A DNA stretch of 64,000 bases from Ignavibacteriales bacterium (GTDB lineage Bacteria; Bacteroidota; Ignavibacteria; Ignavibacteriales; Ignavibacteriaceae): assembly GCA_003538625.1 (NCBI GenBank), contig DPRR01000028.1:1-64000 (forward strand). Reading direction: 5' to 3'. The position numbers and the translations under genes are program-made. Positions 1 through 7,887 of the stretch are shown here, piece by piece. The notes beneath the pieces were generated by a model that saw only the letters and a list, made by a program, of their open reading frames with translations, did not search any database and had not been told where the DNA came from. The first letter of the stretch is position 1, and each line of letters begins with the position of its first letter.

Positions 1-63
1 CGTGAGATACACGATATTGGTGTAAGACACGAGCAGCCGGATACACCAGTTGAGCCGAGTTGA
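1..63 (+). CDS. C-terminal end of a gene cut by the window edge
   Basis: Frame 1 is open from the first base and stops at TGA, giving 20 hydrophilic residues that end in TPVEPS. The other two forward frames stop within the first 25 bases. A rho-independent terminator on the same strand follows about 125 bases later. This fits the tail of a + strand gene that starts outside the window. The product cannot be recognised from so short a piece, and chance openness is possible. Confidence 0.35.
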   Translation, partial: REIHDIGVRHEQPDTPVEPS

Positions 64-89
64 GTGTTGGTTGAGAGCAGCAACGTTGA

Positions 90-123
90 AGTTGGCAGTC
101 TACAGTTGGCAGTCTTCAATTAG
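90..123 (+). repeat. Intergenic copy of the 14-bp CAGTTGGCAGTCTW repeat
   Basis: Two tandem units (CAGTTGGCAGTCTA-like, then CAGTTGGCAGTCTT) followed by a decayed start of a third. The same 14-bp unit appears on the complementary strand inside seven sorting-domain genes between 49.7 and 62.4 kb. This copy lies outside any recognisable gene, so the repeat exists independently of protein function. Confidence 0.75.
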
Positions 124-188
124 ATTTAAATAAATAATTAATAAAAACATAAGTGAGTAAGTAGGTTGGTTTTTTTGTTTGCGGACTT

Positions 189-229
189 AAAACCCCCCGT
201 TTTTTAAGCGAGGGGTTTTTTGTTTTTGT
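189..229 (+). terminator. Rho-independent terminator after the partial gene
   Basis: AAAACCCC (189-196) pairs with GGGGTTTT (212-219) and is followed by a T-rich run to 229. The orientation matches the partial + strand gene at the left edge. Confidence 0.65.
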
Positions 230-522
230 TATTTTATTGCTAATTGTTAATTGAGATTGCAATTTAATTTGTTTACGTTTGCATAAATAGTTTTATACTC
301 TCTCCACACTTTTGCCATAGGGAGTACTTGTTGGTGGTTTTAGAGTCGGCAAGTTTTTATTGGGTCTGGTCTTACTTATTACCTTCTGTAAATATGATTT
401 TTAGCCTGCTTTGTTTTGATGGATACGCTTTTCTTTTTTCCTCCAACAGTTTTTTAGGTGTGAAGTTTTGTGTACAGCATTGCACGTAATTGAGTGTGTG
501 TAGTGCTGATGAATAGGTATTT
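230..522. other. AT-rich stretch without a recognised gene
   Basis: Together with the 64-188 stretch this is the only gap over 300 bases. I see no tRNA, no convincing reading frame and no strong hairpin between the terminator and the palindromic repeat at 523. A 79-codon frame starting at 494 overlaps the TIR gene in another frame and has no family look, so it is not called. The promoter of the TIR gene should lie here, but no site stands out. Confidence 0.5.
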
Positions 523-552
523 CTCACGGTGCAGCCGTGACATACAAAGAAG
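523..552. repeat. Palindromic repeat, copy 1 (TCACGG-TGCAG-CCGTGA)
   Basis: A six-base perfect stem (524-529 with 535-540), followed by CATACAAAGAAG. It closely matches the copy at 2096-2126 (GTCACGGT-GCG-ACCGTGAC, then CATCAAAAGAA) and, less well, 1396-1427. It lies in the 5' leader of the TIR gene, 48 bases before the start codon, so it could fold in the mRNA. Confidence 0.7.
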
Positions 553-573
553 TTTTCTAGGATTTAAAAATCT

Positions 574-580
574 AAGGAGA
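574..580 (+). promoter_or_regulatory. Strong Shine-Dalgarno of the TIR gene
   Basis: AAGGAGA sits eight bases before the ATG at 589. Most genes in this window lack so good a site, as is common in this group, so it fixes the start and hints at a foreign origin. Confidence 0.7.
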
Positions 581-588
581 TCAAAAAC

Positions 589-1302
589 ATGGCAAGATGT
601 ACAGCACCTGTTAATGGTCATCGCACAGCGAGTGGAGCAGCAAACTGCCCAGTTTGTGGAAGTAGGTATAGTGGTTACAGATCTTATCCTTCTTATAGTT
701 CACAGTATTCATCACCCTCATATAATTCAATAAGTCGCAACAGTAGTAGTGGCAGTGGTAGCCAAACTAAAACTAAGGCACGTTGGTCTCCATTAAATTC
801 CAACATTTTATACACACCCGCAGAAATTAGAACTCTAACACCTGTTCGAGATAATTTTGAGAAACGTGCTGAATTACAAGATTTACGTGATGTTTTTCTT
901 TGTCACGCTTGGGATGATCGCAAAGGTGTAGCACGAGAGTTAAACGATTTTTTAGAAGCGAAAAGTGTAACTGTTTGGTTTAGTGAAAAAGATGTTTCAC
1001 TAGGCTCACCTTTACTACGTGAAATAGACAAAGGGTTGGCAAAGTCTCGAGTAGGCATCGTATTAGTTACACCTTCTTTTCTTGAACGCATTAAAGGAGA
1101 AGGAATAGCTGATAAAGAACTTTCTGCACTCCTAGCTCGTGATTTACTTGTCCCGATCGTGCACAATACAACTTTTGAGAATTTACGTGAAGTAAGCCCT
1201 TTACTTGGTTCACGAAGTGGTTTAAGTACTATAGAAGACTCATTAGAGGATATTGCGGCTAAGTTGGCTGAATTGGTAAATACAGAGACTGTGGCAAATT
1301 AA
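589..1302 (+). CDS. Zinc-ribbon/TIR domain protein, probable NADase-type defence effector
   Basis: The 237-residue protein has three parts. Residues 1-25 hold a compact Cys/His motif (C4, H11, C20-x2-C23) that looks like a small zinc site. Residues 26-66 are a Tyr/Ser/Gly-rich linker. Residues about 100-232 form a TIR domain: strand A DVFLCHAW at 101-108, then VWFSEKD and GSPLLREIDKGLAKS. E177 in DKELSA aligns by eye with the catalytic glutamate of SARM1 and of bacterial TIR NADases. TIR proteins of this kind deplete NAD or make cyclic signals during phage infection. No known trigger partner (Thoeris, Pycsar/CBASS sensor, Argonaute) is adjacent. NADase activity is an inference; the TIR fold is well supported. 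Confidence 0.85.
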   Translation: MARCTAPVNGHRTASGAANCPVCGSRYSGYRSYPSYSSQYSSPSYNSISRNSSSGSGSQTKTKARWSPLNSNILYTPAEIRTLTPVRDNFEKRAELQDLRDVFLCHAWDDRKGVARELNDFLEAKSVTVWFSEKDVSLGSPLLREIDKGLAKSRVGIVLVTPSFLERIKGEGIADKELSALLARDLLVPIVHNTTFENLREVSPLLGSRSGLSTIEDSLEDIAAKLAELVNTETVAN

Positions 1303-1395
1303 ATGAATGGGATTTATTGAATTACAAACTTGGCCAAGAACACACATGAGATCCAACTGACAAGTTTTATTGTTGAAGTGATTTAGTATTTGGCA

Positions 1396-1427
1396 GGGTG
1401 CGAGCGTGATAGCCAAAGAAAAAAAGG
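1396..1427. repeat. Palindromic repeat, divergent copy 3
   Basis: The 26 bases from GGTGCGAGCGTGA onward match GGTGCGACCGTGA plus the AAAGAAAA tail of the copy at 2101 at about 22 positions without a gap. The left arm has decayed, so the stem is weak. It lies just after the TIR gene. Confidence 0.5.
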
Positions 1428-1464
1428 AAATATTAAATAGTTGAGTGTGGAGCAATCCTTATAA

Positions 1465-1560
1465 TTATTTTCTTTTATCGAAAAATTCAACGAGCAATGT
1501 TAATATTGTAGCTACTATAATTGAGGTTGCAAGTGCTATTAAAATATTTGTTAAATCCAT
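1465..1560 (-). CDS. Possible 31-residue single-span membrane peptide
   Basis: An ATG frame encodes 31 residues: an N-terminal MDLTNIL, a hydrophobic stretch (about 5-24) and a charged tail FFDKRK. This layout resembles small membrane toxins of the Fst/Ldr type and other single-span peptides. Its start codon is only 18 bases from the divergent start of the 146-residue membrane protein, so the two cannot have ordinary separate promoters between them. A short GGA lies before the ATG. Too short for family assignment; chance is possible in AT-rich DNA. Confidence 0.3.
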   Translation of the reverse strand: MDLTNILIALATSIIVATILTLLVEFFDKRK

Positions 1561-1578
1561 AATCGTCCAAAATTTATT

Positions 1579-2019
1579 ATGTCGGCTTTAGAAACTTTTT
1601 TAATATCCTCTTTAACTACTGCTGTCGGATTTCTCTTTTATTATTTAAGAACTTGGATGAAAGAAAAATCTCAATCAAAAGCAGAGCTTGAACAAAATAA
1701 AAGAGCATCACTTAAGAGAATGCTTGACTCACATTCAGAAATTTTATTTAACAAACACCATTATGAAAATTGGCACTATAACTTTTCTGAAATGAGTAGA
1801 AACATATTATTATGGGGCTCTGATGAAATTTTGGAAGAATATGGCAAATATGTTATGGGGCGACATCCTGATTATGAAAAAATTAAAGAGCACGAACTTC
1901 ATTTTGCAAAAGCTATACTTGCTTTCAGAAAAGAAATAGGTTATAAAAACAAAAAAGATAAAGTTACTCCTGAACAGATTGTTATTATTTTTAGAAGTGG
2001 ATATAAAGGAAATATATAA
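1579..2019 (+). CDS. Small membrane-anchored protein of unknown function
   Basis: A 146-residue protein with one N-terminal membrane span (about 4-23), then a basic, Lys/Gln/Glu-rich helix (28-45), then a soluble helical domain. That domain contains HYENWHYNFSEMSR, LLWGSDEILEEYGKY and FRKEIGY, a pattern I recall in uncharacterised proteins of phage-rich or mobile regions, but I cannot name the family. It lies between the TIR gene and the methyltransferase, and a strong terminator follows at 2123. No Shine-Dalgarno is visible. Confidence 0.7.
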   Translation: MSALETFLISSLTTAVGFLFYYLRTWMKEKSQSKAELEQNKRASLKRMLDSHSEILFNKHHYENWHYNFSEMSRNILLWGSDEILEEYGKYVMGRHPDYEKIKEHELHFAKAILAFRKEIGYKNKKDKVTPEQIVIIFRSGYKGNI

Positions 2020-2095
2020 AAAGCTACCTAACCTCTTTAATAAGTATAAAGTCAAGAGGATATAAAAATATTATTAAATCAATTATTTATATGTT

Positions 2096-2126
2096 GTCAC
2101 GGTGCGACCGTGACATCAAAAGAAAA
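2096..2126. repeat. Palindromic repeat, copy 2 (best preserved)
   Basis: GTCACGGT (2096-2103), loop GCG, ACCGTGAC (2107-2114): a perfect eight-base stem followed by ATCAAAAGAAAA. It is directly upstream of the terminator hairpin at 2123, so it lies in the 3' region of the 146-residue membrane gene. Confidence 0.75.
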
Positions 2127-2149
2127 GCTGCCGCGCTTGGCAGCTTTTT
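2123..2149 (+). terminator. Strong rho-independent terminator
   Basis: AAAAGCTGCC pairs perfectly with GGCAGCTTTT around a GCGCTT loop, followed by TATTTTG. It separates the small membrane gene from the methyltransferase, so the two are probably transcribed separately. Confidence 0.85.
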
Positions 2150-2217
2150 ATTTTGCTCTCTTTTGGCATCTTGTTAAGTTGCAATTGCTTTCAATAATTT
2201 TTTATTAAAGGTTATAA

Positions 2218-4929
2218 ATGTTCTCCATCCAACAAGAAATTGATAATCAAAAAGCCCAAGAATCGCCAAAATTAAAACCTATTAAACCACTCGAACACCC
2301 AGTTCAAGCGGCGCAACATACGCCTGTTTATAAAATGCATAGATATTATGCACGCCGACCTTGGAATGTTTTTGAAAATATTATTAAACATTATACTGAA
2401 CCCGGAGATATTATTCTTGATCCTTTTTGTGGTGGCGGTGTTACTGTGGTTGAGGCATTAAAATTACGACGTAAAGTTGTTGGTGTAGATCTAAACCCTC
2501 TCGCAACTTTCATAACCGAAATGGAAATAACTCAATTAGATATAAATAAGTTTATAAAAGCTTTTGAAGAAGTAAAAAAAAGTTCAGCGGATAAAATTAA
2601 ACCCTTATATAAAACAAAATGTTTAAAATGTAAAAAAGATACTTTCGCTGAATGGTTTGAATGGAGTAATGTATTTGAATGTCCTATCTGTCATCAAGAA
2701 GTTATATTAGCTAATGCGAAAAAACCTAAAGCAGGTGTTTATATATGTACAAATAAAAAATGCAAGCAGGCCTTTAAACCATCAGAAACAATTAAAATTA
2801 AAGAAGTACCTATTAACTTATTAGTTGATTGTAATTGTGGATACAAAGGATTGCAAAAGTTAACAGATAGAGATTTTGATTTATTAAATGAAATCGACAA
2901 AAATTTTTCCAAAATAGTGAAGAAGGAGAAACTTTGGTATCCAACTGATGAATTTCCCGATGGTGACTTAGAAAAGGATCATGGTTTATTTAAGAAAGGA
3001 ATAAAATATTTTTCTGATTTATTTACAAAAAGGAATTTATTGGCCAATTCGTTTTTGTTAAAAGCAATCCAATTAAATACTTCCGATGAAATAACGAAAA
3101 AATTTATTTACATGTGTTTTAGTAATTCACTGCGATTTACCAATCGCATGGTAGCTGGAAACCCCAATTGGCGCGGGGGTAATCCTGAGTGGGGTGGGCA
3201 TGCTTATTGGCAACCTAATGTATTTAATGAAGTAAATGTGTATTCAGCATTTTCAAAATTGGCAATGGGAATAGTTAGAGGTAAAGAATTCTCAAATCAG
3301 ACAATAGGTGATTTTTTTTCCATTTCTGATTCTTTCAACGAAATACAGGAAAATAAAACTGTTAATCTCTATAATAGATCGTCACATAAATTACCATTGC
3401 CTGAAAATTCAATTGATGCCGTAATAACCGATCCACCATTTGGAGGCAATGTACAGTATGCCGAATTAAGTGACTTCTGGGTGATATGGTTAAAGGATAT
3501 TTTGAAAAAGGACGGGATTATTGATAATAAATATGAAGCGATCCAAACACGACATAGTGGGTTTGAATCTGCAAAAGATGAAAAACACTACGAAGAAATG
3601 CTTTATAAAATATTTAAAGAATGTCACAGAGTATTAAAACCTAATGGTTATATGGTATTAACGTTTCATAATAAGGATATTAGTGTATGGATGTCACTAC
3701 ATCGTGCAGCTAATAGAGCGGGATTCAAATTGCCATCCGAAGATTTTTCAGAAAATAGAGGTATCATTTATCAACCACCAATTCAAAATTATACTCAAAC
3801 CTTTCATACTAAAGCATCTGGTTCAATGCTAGGCGATTTTATATTAAGTTTTCAGCGTATAGATACTATAGATGATGCACACAAAATAAGTTCCATGCTT
3901 TCGCAGGAACAAGAAAAAAAACTTGTAGATAAAATTGAAAGTCTTTTAGTTTACCACGGTGGTGCTGATGAAAATACTCTAATGACTGTTCTCGTACCAT
4001 TTTTAATGAATGAGATCCACGTTTTTACTGATGTAGCAAATTTCAATTTTGAAAGTTTCTTGAAAAAGTATTTTAGTTTAGATTCAAAACAAAAAAAATG
4101 GTTTACAAAAGAACAGTTCACAGAATACTACGATCCCAAAACGAAAAGACTTCGCCCAATTGATTTCGTCAAGGCAGAAGAATTTTCTTATAATGTTATT
4201 GTTTCCTTATTAAAGCAAAGGCATTTCGTAACTGTTGATGAATTGTTATCAGAAGTTTATACTAAATTAGTCAATAGTCATCGCCCTGGTATTGAAGCAG
4301 TTAATAAGGTACTGGATAAATATTGTGAAATGTATGAAGATAAAAAATCAAAGAAAAAAGGATACAGGCTTAAAACAGATTTCAAACCAAAAGAAAAAAT
4401 TGATAAACCATATACTATAGATCAACTAGGATTGTTTGGTGAAGATTCTAATACTTCTAATCTATCACATAATGAAATCATACAACTTGTTGCTCATTTT
4501 GCACTAGAACTAGGCTATAAAGTTCATGTTGGTAAGACAGAGCAAAATAAAGAGAAAGATTTTCGTATCATCAGTTCTTCCATGCAGTTTAAAGAAGACT
4601 TTGGTATAGCAAATGCTAACGCCTTTAAGAAAATAAAAGAAATCGATTTATTGATTTTAGAAGGTTACGAGGTTCCTGCAGTATTTGAAGTTACAACATC
4701 AATTGATACAGCACGAGAAGCAATTAATGATCGCTTTAGGGATTTATTTACAATTCTACCTAATACAAAAATTAATGCTTTTGTGATAGTTAAGGATGTA
4801 GATTATAATAAAGCTAAAGAGATGTTAAATTCTGCAGCTAACAAAAAAGATAAACTTAATTCTAGAATAAGAATAATTAAAGTCTCAGAATTAACAAAAC
4901 AGTTCATTAATGAAATATTAAAATCATAG
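2218..4929 (+). CDS. Large DNA methyltransferase with zinc-finger insert and possible C-terminal nuclease fold
   Basis: A 903-residue protein. The N-terminal part carries the SAM-binding motif DPFCGGG (68-74), with VVGVDLNP following. A Cys-rich insert (C135/C138, C155/C158, C177/C182, C205/C207) looks like one or two zinc ribbons. The catalytic motif DPPFGG is at 405-410. The order motif I, insert, DPP[FY] and the PVYKMHRYYARRPW lead-in match the N6/N4 methylases with a zinc ribbon (COG1743/DUF1156-like). Residues about 560-740 look like winged-helix material. Residues about 760-890 contain ID-x12-FEVTTS (E824), similar to a PD-(D/E)xK nuclease core. If that is right, this is a single-chain restriction-modification enzyme; otherwise an orphan methylase. 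AAAGG lies before the start. No separate endonuclease gene is adjacent. Confidence 0.85.
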   Translation: MFSIQQEIDNQKAQESPKLKPIKPLEHPVQAAQHTPVYKMHRYYARRPWNVFENIIKHYTEPGDIILDPFCGGGVTVVEALKLRRKVVGVDLNPLATFITEMEITQLDINKFIKAFEEVKKSSADKIKPLYKTKCLKCKKDTFAEWFEWSNVFECPICHQEVILANAKKPKAGVYICTNKKCKQAFKPSETIKIKEVPINLLVDCNCGYKGLQKLTDRDFDLLNEIDKNFSKIVKKEKLWYPTDEFPDGDLEKDHGLFKKGIKYFSDLFTKRNLLANSFLLKAIQLNTSDEITKKFIYMCFSNSLRFTNRMVAGNPNWRGGNPEWGGHAYWQPNVFNEVNVYSAFSKLAMGIVRGKEFSNQTIGDFFSISDSFNEIQENKTVNLYNRSSHKLPLPENSIDAVITDPPFGGNVQYAELSDFWVIWLKDILKKDGIIDNKYEAIQTRHSGFESAKDEKHYEEMLYKIFKECHRVLKPNGYMVLTFHNKDISVWMSLHRAANRAGFKLPSEDFSENRGIIYQPPIQNYTQTFHTKASGSMLGDFILSFQRIDTIDDAHKISSMLSQEQEKKLVDKIESLLVYHGGADENTLMTVLVPFLMNEIHVFTDVANFNFESFLKKYFSLDSKQKKWFTKEQFTEYYDPKTKRLRPIDFVKAEEFSYNVIVSLLKQRHFVTVDELLSEVYTKLVNSHRPGIEAVNKVLDKYCEMYEDKKSKKKGYRLKTDFKPKEKIDKPYTIDQLGLFGEDSNTSNLSHNEIIQLVAHFALELGYKVHVGKTEQNKEKDFRIISSSMQFKEDFGIANANAFKKIKEIDLLILEGYEVPAVFEVTTSIDTAREAINDRFRDLFTILPNTKINAFVIVKDVDYNKAKEMLNSAANKKDKLNSRIRIIKVSELTKQFINEILKS

Positions 4930-5008
4930 GTGACGGTTGCTGCAGATCGCTCCGAACAATCGGGGAATCATTAAGTGAAATTGATAATAAAAAGAAGGTT
5001 ATTGCTAT

Positions 5009-5036
5009 AAAGGCTCAGATACCTGAGCCTTTTTTA
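5009..5036 (+). terminator. Terminator of the methyltransferase gene
   Basis: AAAGGCTCAG and CTGAGCCTTT form a ten-base stem with loop ATAC, followed by TTTATTTT. It lies between convergent genes and points to the + strand. Confidence 0.85.
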
Positions 5037-5058
5037 TTTTCTAATGATTCGGTTAATA

Positions 5059-5976
5059 TTAAAAAATATTTTTCTCTCTTTTTGTATTCTTAATATTTCT
5101 TTTTTTCGTAAGGTTTAGTTTTGAAGCTGCAGCAGATATCGCCAGTGGAGTACGTTTTAAATTTTGTGATAATTCTTCAATAGAGATTTTGCCATAATTT
5201 TTTTTTACAAAATCTTTTTCTTCATCAGTCCATGGACGCGGCATCCCGGCACTAATACCGAGAGGTCCGGCGCTGTTTATAACCGCATCAATTGATCTGT
5301 TTAATTTTGCAGCAATTTCTCTTGTTGGAATCTTTTTGTAATTATCTTTAATGTATTGAAATTCTTCTGTCGTCCAGGGGCGTCCTTTAGCACGGTGTTT
5401 TAATCCTGCCCTGTTTGCATAATGTGAAACAGAACTTTGGGTTAATCCAAGGTCTTTAGCAATTTCTTTATAAGTTTTTGTCTTATAATATTTAATCAGA
5501 TACTTTCGCTCTTCCTTAGTCCACTCGTGATCATGAACAGGTCTGTTTATACCTAACGTTTGTGCTTTTAAAAGAATGGCGTATTGTGTTCTATTTATGA
5601 TCTGCGAAATTTCTTTAAGGGAGTATTTTCTGGATGGATACATTTGCCGGAGAATGGCTATTTCTTTTTCTGTCCATCCTTTAGCTTTAGGTCCACGCAG
5701 TTTAAGAAATTGTGCTCTTCCCAGAATTGAATTGACTGAACGTTTAAGTGTTTTAGCCAGTGAAGTGTTTTTCCGATCATCATAATGTCTTTTGAGATAA
5801 CTATCTTCCCACTTACTCCAGGATCTTACACCATTAAATTTTATTCCAAGTTTTGCTGCTTTAGTCATTACGGAAGAAGGTGATCTTCCTAATTTTTGTG
5901 CAACGGGCTTTGCTCCTCTTTTTTTATAAAGCTGTTTAAGAATTTTTACTTCTTCTTCATTCCATTTCTTAGTCAT
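5059..5976 (-). CDS. Six-repeat Myb/SANT-like DNA-binding protein
   Basis: The 305 residues are almost entirely six tandem copies of a module of about 48 residues. Each runs W-x-x-E-E/W-x5-L-x3-Y, then I-A-x-x-L-x-R-T/S-x2-A-V/I, then A-x-x-L-G-I. Modules begin near residues 4, 54, 101, 152, 201 and 248. The pattern is that of a three-helix Myb/SANT-type or GcrA-like DNA-binding unit; between modules are short basic linkers, and the C-terminal tail is Lys-rich. No enzymatic domain is present. A protein with six such units could recognise a long or repeated site, or coat DNA. Function is unknown; a role in transcription or nucleoid organisation is an inference. It stands alone between the methyltransferase and proS. 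Confidence 0.75.
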   Translation of the reverse strand: MTKKWNEEEVKILKQLYKKRGAKPVAQKLGRSPSSVMTKAAKLGIKFNGVRSWSKWEDSYLKRHYDDRKNTSLAKTLKRSVNSILGRAQFLKLRGPKAKGWTEKEIAILRQMYPSRKYSLKEISQIINRTQYAILLKAQTLGINRPVHDHEWTKEERKYLIKYYKTKTYKEIAKDLGLTQSSVSHYANRAGLKHRAKGRPWTTEEFQYIKDNYKKIPTREIAAKLNRSIDAVINSAGPLGISAGMPRPWTDEEKDFVKKNYGKISIEELSQNLKRTPLAISAAASKLNLTKKRNIKNTKREKNIF

Positions 5977-6006
5977 TAAAACGCCTGTAAGATTTATTAA
6001 ATATAA

Positions 6007-7692
6007 CTATTGTAATAATTCTTTAATTTTATTTTGTAACTCACCTATTGCAACATCAAATCTTTCACCTGTTTTTCTAATCTTAACTTCGCATTTATTC
6101 TCTTTTAATTTTTTCTCTCCAATCACTACCTGTATGGGCATTCCAAGCAAATCAGCATCATTAAATTTAAATCCCGCAGTAACTTCACGATCATCATATA
6201 ATACATCTATTCCCTGTCTGTTCAAATCATTATAAATTTTCTCGCAAGTATCTACTATATCTTGTTTTTTCAAATTCAATCCAAGTAAATGAATTTTAAA
6301 TGGTGCTAGTAATTTATCCCAAATAATTCCTTTTGCATCGTGATTCTGTTCGATGTAACACGCCATCACACGCTCAACCCCTATTCCATAACTTCCCATA
6401 ATAATCGGATGTTCTTCACCCTTTTCGTCTGTAAATAACGCACCCATTGAATCTGAATACTTTGTGCCAAGTTTAAATATATGTCCAAGCTCAATTGCCG
6501 GAAAAACTTCAAGATGTTTATCACAACGCGGACAGCCTTCACCGGATATCACTGTCCTGAAATCAGCGTATTCGATATTTGCAATATCACGTTTAAAATC
6601 TATTCCACCGATATGAAAATCATTTTTATTAGCACCGCTAAACATATTGTTAGCATCCTTCAAACGATTATCTGCAATTATTCTTCCACTAAATCCAACC
6701 GGACCAATGGAACCCGCATCTGCACCGGAAATGGCTTTAAGCTCTTCGGGATGAGCAGGACGAACTGCGCCTCCTAAAACTTTTTCCAGTTTTGTTTCAT
6801 TCACTTCATCATTACCAAGCATTAAAATTAAAATAGGTTTATCATTGAAAATATAAATTCTTGATTTTGCACATCGGGTCTCATCTATTTTTAAGAACTC
6901 ACAGAGTTCATCAATTGAATGAACATTTGGTGTTGATATTTCAAAAATGTTTTTACTTTCAGCATCTCTTTCAACAGAATCAATACGTGATTCAGCAACC
7001 TCAACATTTGCAGCATATCCGCAGGATTCACAATAAGCGACAGTATCTTCACCCGCCGATGATTTAACCATAAACTCTTCCGATCCGGTTCCGCCCATTG
7101 CACCGCTTGATGCGCCGACAACAAAATATTTTAATCCACAGCGATCAAATATTTTTCTATATGCTTTATCGTGCAGTTCGTAAGATTTATCAAGCCCTTC
7201 CCAGCTTGTATCAAAGCTGTAAGCATCTTTCATTAAAAATTGTCTGCCGCGGATTACTCCACTTCTTGGTCTGGGTTCATTTCTAAATTTTGTTTGTATC
7301 TGATACCAAATTTGCGGCATGTCTTTATAGGATTTAACAACATTGCGGGCATGAAAAGTCATTATTTCTTCGTGTGTCGGTGCAAGTACATATTCACGAT
7401 TTTTTAAATGAAACATTGTATCACCAAAAGCTTCAACACGTTTTGTTTCCTCCCATATCTCCCGGGGATTAAGTGCCGGTAAATGAAACTCCTGTCCGCC
7501 GATTGCATCCATTTCTTCTCTGATTACTTCGCTAATCTTCTTTACAACTCTGTATCCGATAGGAAGAAAGGAATAGATTCCTGCTGATAACATTCTCACC
7601 ATTCCGGAACGGAGCATTAAAATATGACTAATGACTAACGCATCGTTTGGAACTTCTTTTAATGTGGGAACAAAATATTTACTCAATCGCAT
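6007..7692 (-). CDS. proS: Prolyl-tRNA synthetase
   Basis: Charges tRNA-Pro with proline in the cytoplasm. The 561 residues match the bacterial (long) type. They comprise a class II catalytic core with motif 2 around FRNEPRPRSG (136-145) and RGRQFLMKDAYSF (148-160), an editing (INS) domain about 225-390 that removes alanine from tRNA-Pro, motif 3 GSYGIGVERVM (433-443), and an anticodon-binding domain from about 465. Length is usual for the family. It precedes the antiporter gene on the opposite strand, so the 195-base gap to that gene must hold two divergent promoters. Confidence 0.97.
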   Translation of the reverse strand: MRLSKYFVPTLKEVPNDALVISHILMLRSGMVRMLSAGIYSFLPIGYRVVKKISEVIREEMDAIGGQEFHLPALNPREIWEETKRVEAFGDTMFHLKNREYVLAPTHEEIMTFHARNVVKSYKDMPQIWYQIQTKFRNEPRPRSGVIRGRQFLMKDAYSFDTSWEGLDKSYELHDKAYRKIFDRCGLKYFVVGASSGAMGGTGSEEFMVKSSAGEDTVAYCESCGYAANVEVAESRIDSVERDAESKNIFEISTPNVHSIDELCEFLKIDETRCAKSRIYIFNDKPILILMLGNDEVNETKLEKVLGGAVRPAHPEELKAISGADAGSIGPVGFSGRIIADNRLKDANNMFSGANKNDFHIGGIDFKRDIANIEYADFRTVISGEGCPRCDKHLEVFPAIELGHIFKLGTKYSDSMGALFTDEKGEEHPIIMGSYGIGVERVMACYIEQNHDAKGIIWDKLLAPFKIHLLGLNLKKQDIVDTCEKIYNDLNRQGIDVLYDDREVTAGFKFNDADLLGMPIQVVIGEKKLKENKCEVKIRKTGERFDVAIGELQNKIKELLQ

Positions 7693-7887
7693 AATTAATT
7701 CTTCTTATTATTTCTTAGTTGATGTTAAATTTTAGTTTGAAAAATACTGATTTGAGGAGGCTAATCAAAGTTGATATAATTCTTATTGAGTACACAAAAT
7801 CTATATTTAATGGATATAAAATTGATAATAATTTCTTTAGTTTGACATTTAAAATTTTGGATTTTACGCAAACATTGAAAGTAAATT

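Noticed and set aside
494..733. A 79-codon frame across the TIR gene start
   Set aside because: It overlaps the TIR gene in another frame; the TIR start has a strong ribosome site and real domains.
523..2160. Integron-like cassette array with attC sites
   Set aside because: Genes separated by palindromes suggested cassettes, but the repeats lack the RYYYAAC/GTTRRRY core sites and no integrase is present.
7842..7870. TTGACA with 17-base spacer as promoter of the antiporter gene
   Set aside because: The -35 is perfect, but the -10 (TACGCA) matches at only two positions.
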